Part shown: positions 1 to 7,164 of the stretch, one piece after another | Numbering within the stretch: position 1 is the stretch's first letter | Layout: the number at the start of each line of letters is the position of its first letter | DNA from: an uncultured Collinsella sp. | Lineage (GTDB): Bacteria > Actinomycetota > Coriobacteriia > Coriobacteriales > Coriobacteriaceae | Assembly (NCBI GenBank): GCA_900547345.1 | Contig: URGG01000070.1 | Span: 1-10,644 of the forward strand | DNA: 10,644 bases | Direction of reading: 5' to 3' | The notes under the pieces: model-generated | The model's database searches: none | Seen by the model: only the letters and a program-made list of their open reading frames with translations | What the model was told of the DNA's origin: nothing | Translations under genes and position numbers: made by a program

Positions 1-488
1 TCCCATGGCACGTCGGCCTTTTCGGCAGCGGCCTTGCGCGCCTTGGCTTCGGCGGCGGCACGGACCTTCATGGCCTTCTCGCGCGCGGCCTTCACCTCGG
101 GCGTGATAACGCTCATGGGCTCGGCAGTCGAAACCTGGTAGAAAAAGCCCTTAAAGTCGATCTGCATGTCGGTGATGGCAAGGCCAAACAGGTCGTGGGC
201 CTCATTTTCAAACGGGAACACCGCGGGGTAATACGAGCTGATGGACGGAATCTCCTGGTACTGGTCGATGCCCTCAACCACCAGGTTCTCGATCGCATAG
301 CTGCCGTCCTGCGCAATATGCTCCTGAGCGGCACGAACGTTGATAAACGTATAGAGCAGGCGATACGAGCCGTCGTCCACACAGCGCTCGGCATGCATCT
401 GCACAAAGCGCGCGGCGGCACCCTTGAGCGCCTGCACATGCGGCAACAGCTCGTCGATCCCGACGGTGGTATAGATAGCCTTTTGCAT
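1..488 (-). CDS. NuoC/EchD-like 30-kDa subunit of an energy-converting hydrogenase (3' end outside window)
   Basis: The frame is open from an ATG at 486-488 to the left edge (162 residues seen, no stop), so the gene is partial. It belongs to the complex I 30-kDa (NuoC) family, a peripheral-arm subunit that packs against the catalytic large subunit. The best signature is at residues 87-102, YPAVFPFENEAHDLFG, matching the conserved E-x-x-DLFG region; 'GSYRLLYTF' (40-48) is also typical. From about residue 130 the chain becomes a Lys/Ala/Glu-rich helix-like stretch. This could be the C-terminal tail of a stand-alone EchD-type subunit, or a linker into a NuoD-like large subunit as in the HycE/HyfG fusion; the window ends too early to decide. 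Its start overlaps the stop of the upstream small-subunit gene by one base (TAATG), indicating translational coupling in one operon. Confidence 0.85.
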   Translation of the reverse strand, partial: MQKAIYTTVGIDELLPHVQALKGAAARFVQMHAERCVDDGSYRLLYTFINVRAAQEHIAQDGSYAIENLVVEGIDQYQEIPSISSYYPAVFPFENEAHDLFGLAITDMQIDFKGFFYQVSTAEPMSVITPEVKAAREKAMKVRAAAEAKARKAAAEKADVPW

Positions 489-1075
489 TACTCGGCCTCC
501 TTTGCAGCGACGGGCGCGGCAGGCTTCCCGGCAGGCGCGTCACCGGCAGCGTCAGTCCCGGCTCCCGCAGCTACAAACCCGTCCTCGCCCAGCTCAACGC
601 CACCGTCCCAGGTTACGGCGCCGCCCACGGTAAGCGGGTCGCCGCCGGCGCGCATCACGGCCTCCTTCTGGTCCAGGATGCCACACGCCTCCACGATGGC
701 ATCGATCACCGTCTCGGGGCGAATGGCGCACCCGGGCGCGTACACGTCCACGGGAATCGCGCGGTCCACGCCGCCGATCACGTTGTAGGCATCGCGGAAC
801 ACGCCGCCCGAACACGCGCAAATGCCGCACGCCACCACGCACTTGGGCTCGAGCATCTGGTTGTAGATCTGGCGCACGACGGGCAGGTTCTGGGCATTGA
901 CCGACCCCGTCACCAAAAAGATGTCCGCATGCTTGGGGTTGCCGGTGTTGACCACGCCAAAGCGCTCCGCATCGAACAGCGGCGTGAGCGAGGCCAGCAC
1001 CTCGATATCGCATCCGTTGCAGCTCGAACCGTCGTAATGAATAACCCACGGCGAGCGCGACATTTTATGATCCAT
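488..1075 (-). CDS. NuoB/EchC-like small subunit of group 4 energy-converting hydrogenase
   Basis: This 195-residue protein should hold the [4Fe-4S] cluster next to the [NiFe] or quinone site. Ligand candidates are visible: Cys19 and Cys22 in SSCNGCDIE, Cys86 in GICACSGG, and Cys116 in APGCAIRPE. The first pair is CxxC, as in hydrogenase small subunits; complex I NuoB has adjacent CC instead. This favours an Ech/Hyc/Hyf-type hydrogenase over NADH dehydrogenase. The fold is complete by about residue 145. The remaining ~45 residues form an unusual acidic then Ala/Pro/Gly-rich tail that family members generally do not need. The ATG at 1075 is preceded by AGGAGG with 8-nt spacing; Met5 is a less likely alternative start. 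The gene lies 12 nt after the membrane-fusion gene and overlaps the next gene by one base. Confidence 0.9.
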   Translation of the reverse strand: MDHKMSRSPWVIHYDGSSCNGCDIEVLASLTPLFDAERFGVVNTGNPKHADIFLVTGSVNAQNLPVVRQIYNQMLEPKCVVACGICACSGGVFRDAYNVIGGVDRAIPVDVYAPGCAIRPETVIDAIVEACGILDQKEAVMRAGGDPLTVGGAVTWDGGVELGEDGFVAAGAGTDAAGDAPAGKPAAPVAAKEAE

Positions 1076-1083
1076 GGATGCCG

Positions 1084-1090
1084 CCTCCTA
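1084..1090 (-). promoter_or_regulatory. Shine-Dalgarno AGGAGG embedded in the upstream stop codon
   Basis: On the minus strand the end of the membrane-fusion gene reads TAGGAGG: the TAG stop (1090-1088) shares bases with a consensus AGGAGG (1089-1084), 8 nt before the ATG at 1075. Terminating ribosomes sit on the initiation site of the small subunit, which supports coupled translation and fixes the start at 1075. Confidence 0.75.
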
Positions 1091-3970
1091 AATAAATACG
1101 TCGACGAGAATGGGCATAAGGTTGAGCAGGCCAAACACCAGCGCCACGCCCCATCCGAGCCTAAAGCAGCTGCGCCAGGTGCTACGTGCGAAGGTGTTGT
1201 CGATCAGGACCTCGACAAAATACGTCGCGGCCATCACGACCAGGGCTACAACCCAGCTCACGGGGTTGTCCCAGACAAAGAACATGCCCACCCACATCAA
1301 AAACAGCACGGTCTCGCACCAGTGCATAAGGGTCATCTTGGCCAGCGTGCCGCCGCTCATCTCGGTGGCGACGCCCTGGACGATCTCCTGATGCGCGTGA
1401 TGCGAGTACGAAAGATCGAACGGCGACTTGCGCAGCTTGATGGTGAGCACCGCGAGCAGCGCGAGGAAGATGGGCGCGCTGTACGCGATGATGGGGGCCG
1501 ACTGCCCCGTCACGGCGATGGAATCGAAGCTGTCGGTGGCAAGGTACAGGCCCACGCTCATCAGCAGAACGGCGGGCTCGTAACTCATAACCTGCAGCAA
1601 CTCGCGATCGGCGCCGACCTGGGCAAACGGGCTTTGCGTCGAGGCAGACGCCAACACCACAAAGATCGCAGCGAGGGTAACCATAAAAGCGCACAGCAGT
1701 GTGTTGGAGCCCGACACAAAGATGCCGCCGCCCACCACGGTAAAGATGAGCGCGCACGCCATATAGGTATCGTCCATGGTGTTTACGCTGGCAGGGGCCT
1801 TGCGCAGCAGCTTGGCCACATCGTAGAAAGGCTGCAGCAGGCGCGGGCCCACGCGGCCCTGCATGCGGGCCGAAAGCTTACGGTCAAGACCGTCGATCAA
1901 GCCGCCCACAAGCGGCGCCAGCAGGGCAAACGCCACGGTGCCAATAAAAATGCCCACGACGCCCGAGCCTTCGAAATACTTGCCGCGCAGCACCGAGGGC
2001 GCACTCATGGCAAGTCGCTCGGGCCCAATCCATGCGCAGCACAGCAGCGCAAACAAGATAATGCTGCAGCACACAACGCTACCCACGGGGCTAATACGCT
2101 TCTCGCCAAGGGCGTCCTCCGAGTACCAATTGCGCTTTTCGGCCTTCACCTCGTGTCCCATCGAGCCGCGGAAGTGGCGATATTTGTCGGTTCCCACACC
2201 CGAAAGGTACACGTTGACGTGCGGCTTATTGCTCACGCGGAACGACGTCAGCAGCACCACGGCGATAAAAGCCACGATAACCACCATCAGATACATGGCG
2301 TCCTTGCCAATAACGTACGGCACGCGGCCAAACACCATGGCCAAGTAAGGCGACACCAGACCGCTCGAGATAACCGGAAACGCCACGCAGCACAGAATCA
2401 GCAGCGCGGCGATGGTGTTGAGCGCCATCCATTCGGTCTTATGGACATTGACCTCAACGTTTTGAGCCGTGGGGTCGACGCCCGAAAGCTTGGCCAGCCA
2501 CTTGCCCCAGAAGAAGAACGTCGCGGCAGAGCCAAAGGCCAGCACCATGATCATGAGCACGTTGCCGGTCTGAGCAAACGCCACCAGGGCACCCCACTTG
2601 GACACGAGCATGCCAAACGGCGCCACAAACATGCCCATGATGCCCAGCATCATAAGGCGCGTCAGGTGCGGCATGCGGCTGAACATACCGTCCATGTCCT
2701 CGATATTGCGGCTGCCGATATGGTGCTCGGCGGTGCCTACGCACAGGAACAGCAGCGACTTAGCCACCGTGTGGAACAAGATCAGGAAGATGGCCGCCCA
2801 TACGGCCTCGGGCGCGCCGACACCCAGGCAGGCACTGATGAGACCCAAGTTGGAAATGGTGGAGAACGCGAGCACGCGCTTGGCATTGCTCTGCGAGATG
2901 GCCATGAGGGCCGCGAGCAAAAACGTGATGGCACCCACACTCGTAACCATAAAGCCGGTCACGGGATAGATGGCATAGAGCGGGCTCAGCTTGACCATTA
3001 GGAACACGCCGGCTTTGACCATGGTGGACGAATGCAGCAGGGCACTCGTGGGCGTGGGGGCAACCATGGCGCCGAGCAGCCAGGTATGGAACGGCATCTG
3101 CGCGGCCTTGGTAAGGGCGGCGAGCGACAGCAGAACGACCGGCATCACCAGCAGCGCGGATTGCGCGGTTCCGGCGCCGGAAAGCTCGATCATGCCCGAG
3201 ATGGTCAGCGGCATGCCGTTAACGTGCAGGTACATGAGTCCGGCCAAAAACGCGATGCCGCCCAGCATGTTGAGGATGATCTGGGTGAAGGCGTTCTTGA
3301 TGGCCTCGGGCGTGCGCGTGTAGCCAATCATGAGGAACGAGCACACGGTGGTGATTTCCCAGCCGCAGAACAGCCACTCAAGGTTATCGCTCGTCACGAT
3401 GACGAACATGGCCGAGAGGAACAGGAACATAAGCGCCAGGAACTGCGGGCGACGGTCGGGCGCGGTCTGCCCGCGCAGCGCGGCCTCGTGCTCGTCATGG
3501 GCCTGGAAGTCCTTCATGTAACCCAGGGCATACACGCAGATAAGGCTGCCGACGATACCGACGGCGAGGACCATGATCACGCTCATGTAGTCCAAGTAGA
3601 GCGGCGTCGCCGTGACGGCCTCGGCCGCGGGCAGCGTCATGGCTGCAAAGGCGAGCGAGCCCACCAGCTGCACCACGCCGAGCACCGTGGTGAGCGTGCT
3701 CTTATATTTACACGCGTTGTACAGGATGACGGCGCACAGAATCACGTCGATGGCGGAGCTGATGATCGAGAGCACATGCGAGGTGCCGGGGGCAACCTCA
3801 AAGCTCTGCGGACCCGTGCCAAAAAACATGACGGCGACTACAACTGTCACCGCCATAATAATGCCAGAACCTATGAGCCCCACCGCATCGCGGGCGCGGT
3901 CACCGCGCGCGAGCAGCATGCCCAGCGCCGGTACCAGCGGAAACAGGGTAAGGAAATACAGTAGCGTCAT
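1088..3970 (-). CDS. Fused NuoL/EchA-like ion-pumping subunit and NuoH/EchB-like membrane subunit
   Basis: The 960-residue polytopic membrane protein combines two subunits that are usually separate. Residues ~1-600 are antiporter-like (NuoL/HyfB/EchA). Candidate proton-path residues are Glu205 (GWEITTVC), Lys288 (LTKAAQMPFHTWL), His313/Lys319 (LLHSSTMVKAG), His400/Lys404 and Lys458 (LVSKWG). Residues ~660-960 are NuoH/EchB-like, with GLIDGLDRKLSARMQGR at 690-706, DVAKLLRK at 717-724, GADRELLQVMSYEPA at 786-800, and acidic residues Glu862 and Glu870 before MSGG. They are joined by ~60 residues containing a soluble segment (WYSEDALGEKRIS) and one extra membrane helix (~628-648). The frame is uninterrupted, so the fusion is real in this sequence. 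It would translocate H+ or Na+ during ferredoxin oxidation and H2 formation. The ATG at 3970 has GGGGGAG 8 nt upstream. It is the first gene of the visible operon. Confidence 0.9.
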   Translation of the reverse strand: MTLLYFLTLFPLVPALGMLLARGDRARDAVGLIGSGIIMAVTVVVAVMFFGTGPQSFEVAPGTSHVLSIISSAIDVILCAVILYNACKYKSTLTTVLGVVQLVGSLAFAAMTLPAAEAVTATPLYLDYMSVIMVLAVGIVGSLICVYALGYMKDFQAHDEHEAALRGQTAPDRRPQFLALMFLFLSAMFVIVTSDNLEWLFCGWEITTVCSFLMIGYTRTPEAIKNAFTQIILNMLGGIAFLAGLMYLHVNGMPLTISGMIELSGAGTAQSALLVMPVVLLSLAALTKAAQMPFHTWLLGAMVAPTPTSALLHSSTMVKAGVFLMVKLSPLYAIYPVTGFMVTSVGAITFLLAALMAISQSNAKRVLAFSTISNLGLISACLGVGAPEAVWAAIFLILFHTVAKSLLFLCVGTAEHHIGSRNIEDMDGMFSRMPHLTRLMMLGIMGMFVAPFGMLVSKWGALVAFAQTGNVLMIMVLAFGSAATFFFWGKWLAKLSGVDPTAQNVEVNVHKTEWMALNTIAALLILCCVAFPVISSGLVSPYLAMVFGRVPYVIGKDAMYLMVVIVAFIAVVLLTSFRVSNKPHVNVYLSGVGTDKYRHFRGSMGHEVKAEKRNWYSEDALGEKRISPVGSVVCCSIILFALLCCAWIGPERLAMSAPSVLRGKYFEGSGVVGIFIGTVAFALLAPLVGGLIDGLDRKLSARMQGRVGPRLLQPFYDVAKLLRKAPASVNTMDDTYMACALIFTVVGGGIFVSGSNTLLCAFMVTLAAIFVVLASASTQSPFAQVGADRELLQVMSYEPAVLLMSVGLYLATDSFDSIAVTGQSAPIIAYSAPIFLALLAVLTIKLRKSPFDLSYSHHAHQEIVQGVATEMSGGTLAKMTLMHWCETVLFLMWVGMFFVWDNPVSWVVALVVMAATYFVEVLIDNTFARSTWRSCFRLGWGVALVFGLLNLMPILVDVFI

Positions 3971-4027
3971 ACCATCACTCCCCCATGCAAAAACGCTGCA
4001 ATTGTTTAACGTTATAGCTCAATTGAG
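3971..4027 (-). promoter_or_regulatory. Leader and candidate control region of the hydrogenase operon
   Basis: Between the upstream terminator and the start at 3970 the minus strand carries a -10-like TATAAC (4016-4011) without a convincing -35 at normal spacing. It is flanked by two CAATTG palindromes at 3999-4004 and 4020-4025, exactly 21 bp apart. The second lies in a perfect 10-bp palindrome CTCAATTGAG (4018-4027). Two dyads two helical turns apart around a -10 would suit a repressor or activator dimer pair. This is a pattern only; no known operator was recognised. Confidence 0.3.
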
Positions 4028-4114
4028 GAGCAGCGGCGGCAGGTTTTCGGTCAACTGGGGAGTTTTAGGCGTACGGGGTAAGGAGTCTGTCCGCTTTGGA
4101 GCAGAGGGGCGGCA

Positions 4115-4140
4115 AGAAAAATGCGCCCCTGTGGGCGCAC
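4115..4140 (-). terminator. Intrinsic terminator of the double-HTH gene
   Basis: On the minus strand, TGCGCCC (4139-4133), loop ACAG, GGGCGCA (4128-4122) form a perfect 7-bp GC-rich stem followed immediately by TTTTTCTT. It starts 12 nt past the stop of the HTH gene, separating that gene from the hydrogenase operon, which must therefore have its own promoter. Confidence 0.9.
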
Positions 4141-4151
4141 CATCCCGTTCG

Positions 4152-4547
4152 CTATTCCGCCTTTTTAACGCGCGGCTTGCGACCCCGCGGCTTATCAACC
4201 AGTGCGGACTCACCGCTCTCACGATACTGACGGCACCAAGCCTTGACCGAAGACTCGCTGGGAATCTTGTGCTTGATCATGGCCTCGCGAACCGTCAAGC
4301 CGTTTTCCAGACGGTCCTTAACCACAGCGAGCTTTACGTCGTACGAGTAGGTGTGATGATGCGAACCGGCATTGAGAACGGCGTCGGCACCGCCCACGGC
4401 ATACGCGCGGGCCCACTGACGAGCCGTGGCCTGGGGAATGCCAAGCTCCGCAGCGAGGGCGCGATGACCGACCCCCTCTTGGAGGATCTCGACGGCGCGC
4501 TGCCTAACCTCAGGCGCATGCGTGCGAGTCCTAGTTGCTTCCGACAT
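4152..4547 (-). CDS. Stand-alone double helix-turn-helix protein, IS150/IS3-type OrfA-like
   Basis: The 131-residue basic protein has two tandem helix-turn-helix modules: ~12-52 (RALAAELGIPQATARQWARAY) and ~69-112 (TVREAMIKHKIPSESSVKAW). A basic tail at 119-131 contains PRGRKPR, which resembles an AT-hook. The two-HTH layout, with the repeated 'W-x-x-x-Y-x-x-x-G' ends, is that of OrfA (InsJ type) of IS150-like IS3-family elements. Here it is shorter, lacks the C-terminal coiled coil, and has no OrfB integrase frame beside it. It has its own terminator and intact frame, so it may be a domesticated transposase-derived DNA-binding protein or a remnant. The ATG at 4547 is chosen (AGAAG 8 nt upstream); a GTG at 4556 would add three residues. 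Flanking DNA is AT-rich compared with neighbours, consistent with acquisition. The family call is solid; the function is unknown. Confidence 0.7.
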   Translation of the reverse strand: MSEATRTRTHAPEVRQRAVEILQEGVGHRALAAELGIPQATARQWARAYAVGGADAVLNAGSHHHTYSYDVKLAVVKDRLENGLTVREAMIKHKIPSESSVKAWCRQYRESGESALVDKPRGRKPRVKKAE

Positions 4548-4600
4548 ACCTGCCACTTCTTAGCCTTAACCGTTAATCTGCTTTCTTACATGCAAGTTAG

Positions 4601-4628
4601 ATAGTAGCATTTTACTGTTTGCTCAAAG
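4601..4628 (-). promoter_or_regulatory. Candidate promoter of the double-HTH gene
   Basis: On the minus strand, CTTTGA (4628-4623), a 16-bp spacer and TACTAT (4606-4601) resemble a vegetative promoter about 50 nt before the start. Downstream of it, an interrupted dyad TTAAC-C-GTTAA (4566-4576) sits where an autoregulatory operator could lie. Both are weak matches. Confidence 0.3.
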
Positions 4629-4880
4629 CAGTTAATTAAAATAGACGCGGCGTTATCTGGGCATTTGGCACCAAATTACGACATTTCTTTATCGATTATT
4701 TACGCTGGTAGCTAACTCGCAGCTAATCGTCATTCGCTTGTCAACAAAATTGGCATCTCTTTATGTCCTTTGGTATAGAGGATATAGTTATTAACCCCTC
4801 CCCCAATAATTTTGAGTGATCTGCGAGACAGTAGACGTCCTCACTCCTCATGATTACCGCGCATTGCCATCCACCGGAGC
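4629..4880. other. AT-rich intergenic stretch without a recognisable gene
   Basis: No convincing coding frame is seen on either strand; a 76-codon minus-strand frame here crosses the downstream terminator and looks like no known protein. The composition is clearly more AT-rich than the flanking genes. Small patterns include a direct repeat AGCTAA at 4710-4715 and 4721-4726 (11-bp spacing). No IS terminal inverted repeats were recognised. Confidence 0.5.
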
Positions 4881-4921
4881 AAAACAAAAAGGGCGGGACC
4901 TGCTGCGCTTGCAGGCCCCGC
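4881..4921 (-). terminator. Intrinsic terminator of the flavin oxidoreductase gene
   Basis: On the minus strand an 11-bp stem, GCGGGGCCTGC (4921-4911) with GCAGGTCCCGC (4903-4893), has one G-U pair and a 7-nt loop. It is followed by CCTTTTTGTTTTG. It lies ~75 nt beyond the stop of the oxidoreductase gene and ends that transcript. Confidence 0.93.
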
Positions 4922-4996
4922 ACCGATTGACACCCGACGGGACACAGCCGGGCGAGACGGATCCGTGCCACCGTCCCGCCTGGCCGCGATGTTCAA

Positions 4997-7027
4997 CTAC
5001 AGCTCGTTGGCCGCGTGATATGCCGTGCGGATGGCGCTGGCAATGTCGGCGGTGCGCTCGCCCGAGCAGTCGCCCACGCAGGTCACGGGCACCGTCACGC
5101 CGTCCAGGTCAAACGCGTTGGCCTTGGAGCCCACGGCCATCACCACGTAATCGCAGGCGATCTTCACCGGCTCCTCGGCGCCGTCCTCGGTGGTGCGAAT
5201 GGCCTCCACGCCCTCGTCGGTAATGGCGGTCAGGCGGGTCTTCACGTGCTGCTCCACGTTGTGCTCGGCAAAATCGCTCATGATCAGCGGCAGAATGGTC
5301 TCGGACTCGCCCGCGGCAATCTTGTCGAGCATCTCCACGATCGCCACCTCGCAGCCGTGCTGCAGCAGGTACTCGGCAGTCTCGGTGCCCACCAGGCCAC
5401 CGCCAATAACGGCGACGCGGCCCGTAAGCTCCACCTTGCCGGCCAGCACGTCCCAGCTCGAGACGACCTTCTCCGAATCGGCACCCGGAACGGGGATGAC
5501 CACGTCGTGCGCGCCCACAGCAACAATCGCGGCGTCGGCGGCGTTGAGGTCCTCGGCGGTAGCGGCATGGTTGAGCTCAACCTTCACACCCAGGCCAGGC
5601 AGAATCTTCTCGTAGTACTCGACCGAGCGCATGATCTCGTCCTTGCGCGGGGGCGCGGCCGCCAGCACAATCTGGCCGCCCAGATGATCGCTCGCCTCGT
5701 AGACAGTCACGTCGTAGCCGCGCTTGGCTGCCACGCGCGCGGCCTCCAGGCCGGCAATACCGCCGCCCACCACGGCGATCTTCTTGTCGCCCTCGCCCGG
5801 CTTGATGGCGATGGTCGCCTCGTCGCCGTTCTCGGCATTGAGCACACACGAGATGTACTTGCGGTTTTGAATCGCATCGACGCAACCCTTGTTGCAGTTG
5901 AGGCACTCGCGGATGGGCTCACCCGTGGCGGCCTTCAGCGCAATGTCGGGGTCGCACATGAGCGAGCGGCCATAGGCGATGATGTCGGCGGCGCCGTCTT
6001 CCAGAATCTTCTCGCCGGCCTCGACCGAGACAACACGGCCGACGGTGGCCACCGGCACGGAGACCAGGGCCTTGACGCGCTCGGCCACGGGCAGCGTCCA
6101 GTTGTAGGGCATGGCGCCCATGGGCGGAATGGTGTCGCCCATGTTGCCGGTGTGGTTGGCCTGCGCGACCTGGATCATGTCGATGCCCGCGCCCTCGAGC
6201 AGCTTGGCAAACTCGCAGGCCTCGTCGGGCTGCAGGCCGCCCTTGCCGCGCGGCGTGCCGTCGGGGTTCTCCATGATCACGGGGAGCTTGTACTCCACCA
6301 TCAGCTGCGGCGCGGCCTCCTTAATGGCGGCGACGACCTCCAGCGCGTAGCGAACGCGGTTCTCGAACGAGCCACCATACTCATCGGTGCGCTTGTTGAG
6401 GATGGCCGAGCACAGCGAACCCACCAGGCGGTCGCCGTGGACCTCGATGGCGTCGATCCCGGCCTGCTGCGCGCGAGCGGCCGAGGCGGCGATGGCCTCC
6501 TTGATCTGGGTGAGCTGCTCTACGCTTGCCTCGTTCACAAAGTGCTGCATGTCGTGGTGCAGCTTGGCGTAGGCCTGCTTGCGGATCTCGTTGGACTCGG
6601 CCATCTTGGCGGCAAAGGTCTCCTCGTCGCCGGCGGCCTTGGCCTCCTGCGCGGCCTTGGCAGCGGCCATGGAGCCCATGACCATGCGACCGACGCCGGG
6701 CACGTCGTACTCGGGGTGGAACAGCTGCAGCGCAACCTTGGCACCGTGCTTGTGAACGGCGTCGGCTAGCGCCTTAAACGTGGGGATCTGGGCGTCGGTC
6801 GCCAGCTTGGGCGTGGGGCTCGCGGTCATGACGGGAGCGACGTCGCCGATGACGATGTAGCTCACGCCGCCACGGGCCAGGCGCTCGTAAAAAGCCAGGC
6901 TGCGCTCGCCAATGGAACCGTCGCGCTCCTCGTAGCCGGTGGTCAGCGGCGGGAACATAATGCGGTTTTTGAGCTCAAGGGGGCCAACCGTAATGGGCTG
7001 GAGCAGCTTGGATGCAGGTGCGGTCAT
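4997..7027 (-). CDS. Old-yellow-enzyme-type FMN/FAD/[4Fe-4S] enoate reductase (2,4-dienoyl-CoA reductase / BaiCD-BaiH superfamily)
   Basis: The 676-residue protein is the usual length for this family. Residues ~8-365 form the FMN TIM barrel (PITVGPLELKNRIMFPPL near the start, RTDEYGGSFENR at 213-224). Cys375, Cys378, Cys382 and Cys394 (CX2CX3CX11C) should bind one [4Fe-4S] cluster. Two Rossmann motifs follow: GGGIAG at 421-426 (FAD) and GGGLVG at 542-547 (NAD(P)H). CVGDC at 650-654 is the terminal FAD motif. Such enzymes pass electrons from NAD(P)H through FAD and Fe-S to FMN and reduce activated C=C bonds; bile-acid, dienoyl-CoA and cinnamate reductases are relatives. Substrate cannot be read from sequence. 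Two oddities: an Ala-rich insert (~108-165), and HGDRLVGS at 197-204 where many members have HGAHGYL with its proton-donor Tyr. The ATG at 7027 has GAGAGGA six bases upstream. Monocistronic, with its own terminator. Confidence 0.9.
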   Translation of the reverse strand: MTAPASKLLQPITVGPLELKNRIMFPPLTTGYEERDGSIGERSLAFYERLARGGVSYIVIGDVAPVMTASPTPKLATDAQIPTFKALADAVHKHGAKVALQLFHPEYDVPGVGRMVMGSMAAAKAAQEAKAAGDEETFAAKMAESNEIRKQAYAKLHHDMQHFVNEASVEQLTQIKEAIAASAARAQQAGIDAIEVHGDRLVGSLCSAILNKRTDEYGGSFENRVRYALEVVAAIKEAAPQLMVEYKLPVIMENPDGTPRGKGGLQPDEACEFAKLLEGAGIDMIQVAQANHTGNMGDTIPPMGAMPYNWTLPVAERVKALVSVPVATVGRVVSVEAGEKILEDGAADIIAYGRSLMCDPDIALKAATGEPIRECLNCNKGCVDAIQNRKYISCVLNAENGDEATIAIKPGEGDKKIAVVGGGIAGLEAARVAAKRGYDVTVYEASDHLGGQIVLAAAPPRKDEIMRSVEYYEKILPGLGVKVELNHAATAEDLNAADAAIVAVGAHDVVIPVPGADSEKVVSSWDVLAGKVELTGRVAVIGGGLVGTETAEYLLQHGCEVAIVEMLDKIAAGESETILPLIMSDFAEHNVEQHVKTRLTAITDEGVEAIRTTEDGAEEPVKIACDYVVMAVGSKANAFDLDGVTVPVTCVGDCSGERTADIASAIRTAYHAANEL

Positions 7028-7079
7028 GGATATTCCTCTCTTGTAGGCGCGGCGGCGATGATGCCGCGTAGTTGTCTAG

Positions 7080-7109
7080 AGGATATGACATGGGGGTACA
7101 GTGGCACAA
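7080..7109 (-). promoter_or_regulatory. Candidate promoter of the flavin oxidoreductase gene
   Basis: On the minus strand TTGTGC (7109-7104), an 18-bp spacer and TATCCT (7085-7080) form a plausible sigma-70-type promoter about 50 nt before the ATG. It lies ~55 bp from the start of the alternating repeat array, so the array could influence it. Confidence 0.4.
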
Positions 7110-7164
7110 CGAAAATCGGCGAATATCAGGTGGCGGCAGGTGGATGGGGCGGGGCGGCCCGTCG

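Noticed and set aside
929..3001. Long plus-strand open frame (690 codons) opposite the membrane-fusion gene
   Set aside because: Very rich in His, Arg, Gln and Gly with no recognisable domain; it is the antisense shadow of a strongly GC-biased gene with convincing family motifs.
3032..3964. Plus-strand open frame of 310 codons
   Set aside because: Same His/Arg/Gly-rich antisense composition over the N-terminal half of the membrane-fusion gene; no motifs or ribosome binding site.
1..3970. NADH:quinone oxidoreductase (complex I) operon
   Set aside because: The small subunit has the hydrogenase-type CxxC rather than CC and gene order matches ech; no nuoE/F/G-like sequence is seen.
4561..4740. 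Terminal inverted repeats of an insertion sequence around the HTH gene
   Set aside because: Only short dyads and a 6-bp direct repeat were found; no matching end or target duplication on the other side of the gene.
4741..4971. Small minus-strand frame of 76 codons between the oxidoreductase and the HTH gene
   Set aside because: It runs through the strong terminator of the oxidoreductase and shows no family resemblance or ribosome binding site.
5015..6769. Plus-strand open frame of 584 codons opposite the oxidoreductase
   Set aside because: Antisense shadow: low-complexity His/Ala/Gly/Leu composition, while the minus frame carries flavin, Fe-S and nucleotide motifs.
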